Shown: piece by piece, positions 59,087 through 64,000 of the stretch | Layout of the letters: each line of letters begins with the position of its first letter | Position numbering within the stretch: position 1 is the first letter of the stretch | NCBI GenBank assembly: GCA_003278145.1 | Contig: QCGV01000002.1 | Span: 62,001-126,000 of the forward strand | Reading direction: 5' to 3' | Length of the DNA stretch: 64,000 nt | DNA from: OCS116 cluster bacterium AG-390-A19 | GTDB lineage: Bacteria; Pseudomonadota; Alphaproteobacteria; MED-G09 | Program-made: the position numbers and the translations under genes | The notes under the pieces: model-generated | The model's input: the letters and a program-made list of their open reading frames with translations, nothing else | Database searches by the model: none | What the model was told of the DNA's origin: nothing

Positions 59087-60490
59087 TTACATATGTAATG
59101 CTCTATTGTCAGAAGCCAACGCTGCTTCTTTAATTGCCTCTGATAAAGTTGGATGTGCATGACATATATGAGCTAAATCCTCTGCCGTAGCTTCAAACTC
59201 CATAGCCACTGCAACTTCTGCAATCATTGTTCCTGCCTGAGATCCAATTATATGAACACCTAAAATTTGATCTGTTTCATCAGATGATAATATTTTCACA
59301 AAACCATCAGTTGCCTTATTTACCTTTGCTCTGCCGTTAGCCAAAAATGGAAATTTACCAACTTTATAGCCTGTGCCGCTTTCATTTAATTGCTCTTCAG
59401 TAAGACCAACAGATGCAACTTCTGGGTTAGTATAAACAACGCTTGGTATAATATTATAATTAACATGACCTGGCTTACCCTTAATTAATTCCGCAACAGC
59501 AACGCCTTCTTCTTCGGCTTTATGAGCTAGCATTGGACCTTCTATTACATCGCCAATTGCCCAAACTCCTTCGACATCAGTACGGTAATTTTTATCGGTT
59601 TTAATAAAACCTTTTTCATTTAATTGAATACCAAGATCATCATCAAAAAGACCTTTGGTATTTGGTACTCTTCCAGTTGAGACTAGAACAACAGATGAAT
59701 CTAATGTGCTTATCTCGCCAGAAGATACATTCTCTATTTGAACTGATAATCCATCTGGTTTTTCTTCAACGCCAGTAACCTTTGCTTCAACAATAAATTC
59801 TATTCCTTGTCTTTTTAGAATTTTTTGAAATTCACTTGATAACTCCCCATCTAACCCAGGGGCAATCCTATCTAGATACTCGATAACAGTAACCTTAGAC
59901 CCTAGACGACTCCAGACGGATCCAAGTTCAAGACCAATATAACCTCCGCCAATAATTGTTAAGTGCTCAGGTATTTTCTCTAGCGAAAGTGCTCCTGTAG
60001 AGGAAACTATTTTTTTCTCATCAACTTCTATTCCGTTTAAAGATGCGGACTCTGATCCAGTCGCAATAACAATATTTTTAGCCTCAATTAATTTCTCACT
60101 TCCGTCGTTTAGTTTAATATTAATTTGATTAGAAGATAAGATTTTTGCTAGCCCATAGATGCTTTCTACTTTATTTTTTTTAAAGAGAAAATCTATACCT
60201 TTGACATTACCATTAATACCCTCTTCTTTATAATTCATCATTTCCTGAAGGTTGATAGAGACATTATCAACATTTATTCCCATTGAAGATGAAGATTTAG
60301 TCTCATGATATACTTCGGAAGCATGAAGAAGAGCTTTTGAGGGAATGCAGCCTACATTTAGACAAGTACCACCATGGGCCCCTCTCTTATCAATACAAAC
60401 AACATTTAAACCCAATTGAGCTGCTCTTATCGCACAGACATAACCTCCTGGTCCTGATCCTATAACTGCTAAATCATAATTTTCTGACAT
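59087..60490 (-). CDS. lpd: Dihydrolipoyl dehydrogenase
   Basis: E3 flavoprotein that reoxidises lipoyl groups in 2-oxoacid dehydrogenase complexes. The 467 residues have AVIGSGPGGYVCAIRAAQLG (FAD), the redox disulfide GGTCLNVGCIPSKAL, the NAD motif IIGGGYIGLELGSVW and the C-terminal HICHAHPTLSEAI with the catalytic histidine. It lies 1 nt after sucD. In most relatives sucA and sucB stand between sucD and lpd; here they are missing, so its E1 and E2 partners must be encoded elsewhere. Confidence 0.97.
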   Translation of the reverse strand: MSENYDLAVIGSGPGGYVCAIRAAQLGLNVVCIDKRGAHGGTCLNVGCIPSKALLHASEVYHETKSSSSMGINVDNVSINLQEMMNYKEEGINGNVKGIDFLFKKNKVESIYGLAKILSSNQINIKLNDGSEKLIEAKNIVIATGSESASLNGIEVDEKKIVSSTGALSLEKIPEHLTIIGGGYIGLELGSVWSRLGSKVTVIEYLDRIAPGLDGELSSEFQKILKRQGIEFIVEAKVTGVEEKPDGLSVQIENVSSGEISTLDSSVVLVSTGRVPNTKGLFDDDLGIQLNEKGFIKTDKNYRTDVEGVWAIGDVIEGPMLAHKAEEEGVAVAELIKGKPGHVNYNIIPSVVYTNPEVASVGLTEEQLNESGTGYKVGKFPFLANGRAKVNKATDGFVKILSSDETDQILGVHIIGSQAGTMIAEVAVAMEFEATAEDLAHICHAHPTLSEAIKEAALASDNRALHM

Positions 60491-60491
60491 A

Positions 60492-61367
60492 CTATCCTCT
60501 TAAGACATTTAAAAGTGTTTTACCTAATGATGCAGGTGAGTCTGCTAGTGTAACTCCAGCTTTCTCTAATGCAGCTATCTTATCTTCTGCACCGCCTTTA
60601 CCACCAGAAATTATAGCACCTGCATGGCCCATTCTCCTTCCCGGGGGCGCCGTCAGACCAGCAATAAAACCAACTGTTGGTTTTTTTATAGAGGACGACA
60701 TTAAAAACTCTGCAGCCTCTTCCTCGGCTGAACCACCAATTTCACCTATCATTATTATTGACTCTGTTTGATCATCATTAAGAAATAAATCAAGACAGTC
60801 TATAAAATTAGTACCATTTACAGGGTCTCCACCAATGCCTATGCAAGTAGACTGACCCAACCCACATGCGGTTGTTTGTCCAACTGCTTCATAAGTTAAG
60901 GTTCCTGATCTAGATACAATACCAACATTCCCCTTTTGATGAATATGACCAGGCATAATACCAATTTTACATTCCCCAGGGGTAATTATTCCTGGGCAAT
61001 TTGGTCCAATAAGACGTGTACTAGAATTTATTAGAGCTTCTTTTACCTTAACCATATCCAAAACTGGAATACCCTCGGTAATGCAAACAACCAATTCTAT
61101 ATTGGCTTCAATTGCCTCCAATATTGCTGCAGCCGCAAAGGGTGGAGGGACATATATAACGGAAACATTTGCACCAGTCTCATTCACGGCCTCTGAAACA
61201 TTATTAAAAACAGGTAGATTGAGATGGGTTGTACCACCCTTACCAGGTGTAACACCACCGACCATCTTTGTACCATATTCTATTGCTTGTTCAGTATGAA
61301 AAGTACCTTGGCTTCCTGTTATTCCCTGGCAAATGACTTTTGTTTCTTTATTTATTAATACTGACAT
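60492..61367 (-). CDS. sucD: Succinyl-CoA synthetase alpha subunit
   Basis: Forms succinate and ATP/GTP from succinyl-CoA. The 291 residues include the CoA-binding Rossmann part ([19 protein letters not shown]), [20 protein letters not shown] and the phosphohistidine loop [16 protein letters not shown]. It abuts sucC (shared boundary at 61367) and precedes lpd by 1 nt. Confidence 0.97.
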   Translation of the reverse strand: MSVLINKETKVICQGITGSQGTFHTEQAIEYGTKMVGGVTPGKGGTTHLNLPVFNNVSEAVNETGANVSVIYVPPPFAAAAILEAIEANIELVVCITEGIPVLDMVKVKEALINSSTRLIGPNCPGIITPGECKIGIMPGHIHQKGNVGIVSRSGTLTYEAVGQTTACGLGQSTCIGIGGDPVNGTNFIDCLDLFLNDDQTESIIMIGEIGGSAEEEAAEFLMSSSIKKPTVGFIAGLTAPPGRRMGHAGAIISGGKGGAEDKIAALEKAGVTLADSPASLGKTLLNVLRG

Positions 61368-62536
61368 TACTTTACCTCTGATATTGCTTTAGTGATCTTT
61401 TGGGCAGCATCATCTAAATCTGAACCACTTATCACTTCCAGTTCAGACTCTTCGATAATCCTTTTACCTTCTTCAACATTTGTCCCTTCAAGTCTTACAA
61501 CAAGTGGTACAGAAATATTAATTTCTCTAGCTGCATCTAAAACACCTTCTGCAACTACATCACAGCGCATTATTCCTCCAAAAATATTAACTAAAATACC
61601 TTTAACATTCTTATCGGATAAAATTATTTTAAATGCTTCTGTTACTTTATCTTTTGTAGCTGAGCCTCCAACATCCAAAAAGTTAGCAGGTTCCTCACCA
61701 TATAACTTAATTATATCCATTGTAGCCATTGCTAACCCAGCACCATTTACTAAGCATCCAATATTTCCATCCAACTTAATATAGGTTAATCCAATTTTAT
61801 TAGCAGCTAATTCTGATGGATCCTCTTCATCAGGATCTCTAAGCTCTTCAATATCTGGGTGACGAAAGAGTGCATTACCATCAAAATTTACTTTTGCATC
61901 TAAACATATCAGATCATCTTCACCAGTTAATACTAATGGATTAATTTCTAATAGACTCATATCAGTCTCAGTAAACGCTGAGTAAAGATTCTTCAATAAA
62001 TCTGCACTTTTTGCATAAAGAGATTCTCCAAGCCCCAAGGCTTTTGAAATAGATATGATATCTTTTTCTTCTAATCCTTTTGAAGGATTTACATCAACAG
62101 TTATTATTTTCTCAGGAGTTTCAGCTGCAACCTCTTCAATATCCATTCCTCCTTCAGTAGAGGCTATAAAGTTTACGCGTGAATTTGCTCTATCAACAAC
62201 AATTGATAGATAAAGTTCATCAGCAATATTTGTACCTTTTTCTATATAAACTTTTCTGACTTCTTGACCTTCAGGGCCTGTTTGATGAGTGACTAAATTC
62301 ATACCTAAAATTTCATCAGATACAGATTTAACTTCATCCAAAGATTTAACAACCTTAACTCCGCCTCCTTTGCCTCTTCCACCAGCATGGATTTGAGCTT
62401 TAACGACCCAAACATCACCACCTATTTTTTCAGCGGCGTTAATTGCTTCATCAGGACTTAAGGCTAAAAAACCGGGTACAGTTGGTACGTTATAACCTTT
62501 TAATAATTCTTTTGCTTGATATTCATGGATATTCAT
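61367..62536 (-). CDS. sucC: Succinyl-CoA synthetase beta subunit
   Basis: ATP-grasp subunit of succinyl-CoA synthetase. The 389 residues include [39 protein letters not shown] and [17 protein letters not shown]. It overlaps sucD by 1 nt and follows mdh by 31 nt, forming mdh-sucC-sucD-lpd. Confidence 0.97.
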   Translation of the reverse strand: MNIHEYQAKELLKGYNVPTVPGFLALSPDEAINAAEKIGGDVWVVKAQIHAGGRGKGGGVKVVKSLDEVKSVSDEILGMNLVTHQTGPEGQEVRKVYIEKGTNIADELYLSIVVDRANSRVNFIASTEGGMDIEEVAAETPEKIITVDVNPSKGLEEKDIISISKALGLGESLYAKSADLLKNLYSAFTETDMSLLEINPLVLTGEDDLICLDAKVNFDGNALFRHPDIEELRDPDEEDPSELAANKIGLTYIKLDGNIGCLVNGAGLAMATMDIIKLYGEEPANFLDVGGSATKDKVTEAFKIILSDKNVKGILVNIFGGIMRCDVVAEGVLDAAREINISVPLVVRLEGTNVEEGKRIIEESELEVISGSDLDDAAQKITKAISEVK

Positions 62537-62567
62537 TTTTTTTCACCATCTTTTAAATATTAATTTT

Positions 62568-63569
<1,002 letters not shown>

Positions 63570-63613
63570 TTATTGATACTTTTAGCAATCGTTTTAGAAA
63601 AAACCAATCATTA

Positions 63614-64000
63614 TTACAAATATTCTTTTGATCTCATTTCGTGCAATCTAGAGACACATCTTTTAAATTCAAATTGGCTGTCACCCTTCTTATAAATTTC
63701 TTCAGGTTGACCTTCTGCCGAGATAAAAACCCTCTTTCTGTTATCATATAAAGCGTCAATTAATGATACGAATCTTTTTGCTTCATTTCTTTTTTCAGAA
63801 GGAAGGATAGGTATTTTTTCTATAAATATAATATCGAATTCCTTTGAAATTGCTAAATAGTCTTCAGCCCCAAGGGGCTTTACACAAAGTTCTTCAAAAT
63901 CAAACCTTGCACAACCCAGTGCTTGCCTTTCAACTCTTATTTCTCTTCCCTTAACAAAAAGAATTTTCTCCTCATACGATGATCCATTTGTAATGTTATT
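63614..64000 (-). CDS. zapE: Cell division protein ZapE (AFG1-like ATPase), 3' part
   Basis: The last 128 codons of a gene that begins beyond the window, with TAA at 63616-63614. The translated part ends KRFVSLIDALYDNRKR, then GDSQFEFKRCVSRLHEM and SKEYL, which is the conserved C-terminus of the AFG1/ZapE ATPase family. The Walker A and B motifs would lie outside the window. zapE directly before mdh is typical of alphaproteobacteria. The family helps constrict the division septum and, in mitochondria, degrade respiratory subunits. Confidence 0.88.
   Translation of the reverse strand, partial: NNITNGSSYEEKILFVKGREIRVERQALGCARFDFEELCVKPLGAEDYLAISKEFDIIFIEKIPILPSEKRNEAKRFVSLIDALYDNRKRVFISAEGQPEEIYKKGDSQFEFKRCVSRLHEMRSKEYL

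Noticed and set aside
59088..59101. Palindrome ATTACATATGTAAT over the lpd stop codon
   Set aside because: No T tract follows on either strand and it encodes the end of lpd, so terminator or operator function is not supported.

Overview
The window looks like a chromosome segment from an AT-rich, streamlined alphaproteobacterium, probably marine and planktonic. The evidence is gene order (rpmH-rnpA-yidC-engB-argB-HAD-dapD-dapE; truA-fmt-def; recR-dnaX; kdsB-pheA divergent from a membrane-anchored cytochrome c; rplU-rpmA-obgE-proB-proA-nadD-rsfS-rlmH-ctpA-rppH; atpHAGDC; priA; xerC; mdh-sucC-sucD-lpd; zapE beside mdh) together with a DnaX that has lost the Cys4 zinc module, as is usual in this class. 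Intergenic spaces are short, no gap reaches 300 bases, many genes overlap by 1-13 nt, and I see no tRNA, rRNA, CRISPR array, insertion sequence or integrase. The exact clade cannot be named from the sequence alone.

Layout. 1-8.7 kb: ribosome/RNase P, membrane protein insertion, arginine and lysine/DAP synthesis, then truA, fmt and def on the minus strand. 8.7-11.1 kb: recR and dnaX. 11.2-14.9 kb: nudC, a secreted beta-helix protein paired with a diheme-type protein (an uncharacterised two-gene pair), and a GFA-family protein. 14.9-20.3 kb: one Rieske oxygenase, an ammonium transporter, pheA, kdsB and an anchored cytochrome c. 20.4-42.3 kb: a catabolic island. 42.4-50 kb: rplU to rppH. 50-54.8 kb: F1 ATP synthase operon. 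54.9-59.1 kb: priA, a transaldolase-like enzyme and an enlarged XerC. 59.1-64 kb: TCA-cycle genes and the end of zapE.

The catabolic island is the notable part. Counting the copy at 14.9-16.3 kb, it holds five Rieske non-heme iron oxygenase alpha subunits, a cytochrome P450, a 3-ketosteroid-dehydrogenase-like flavoprotein, four NAD(P)-binding oxidoreductases, an enoyl-CoA hydratase-family enzyme, two SnoaL/NTF2-like proteins, two ABM-fold proteins, two amidohydrolases, a dienelactone hydrolase, two metallo-beta-lactamase-fold hydrolases and two MFS transporters. It is arranged as several short operons, two pairs of which are divergent. It encodes no ferredoxin or ferredoxin reductase, so the oxygenases must draw electrons from a shared system elsewhere. 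I infer uptake and oxidative breakdown of cyclic organic compounds, perhaps terpenoid- or steroid-like in one arm. No substrate can be assigned from sequence.

Other points: dnaX carries an A9 tract at codons 431-434 with an immediate stop in the -1 frame, matching the place where E. coli makes the short gamma subunit; XerC has an insert of about 90 residues; the mdh-sucCD-lpd cluster lacks sucA and sucB; ybaB is missing between dnaX and recR.
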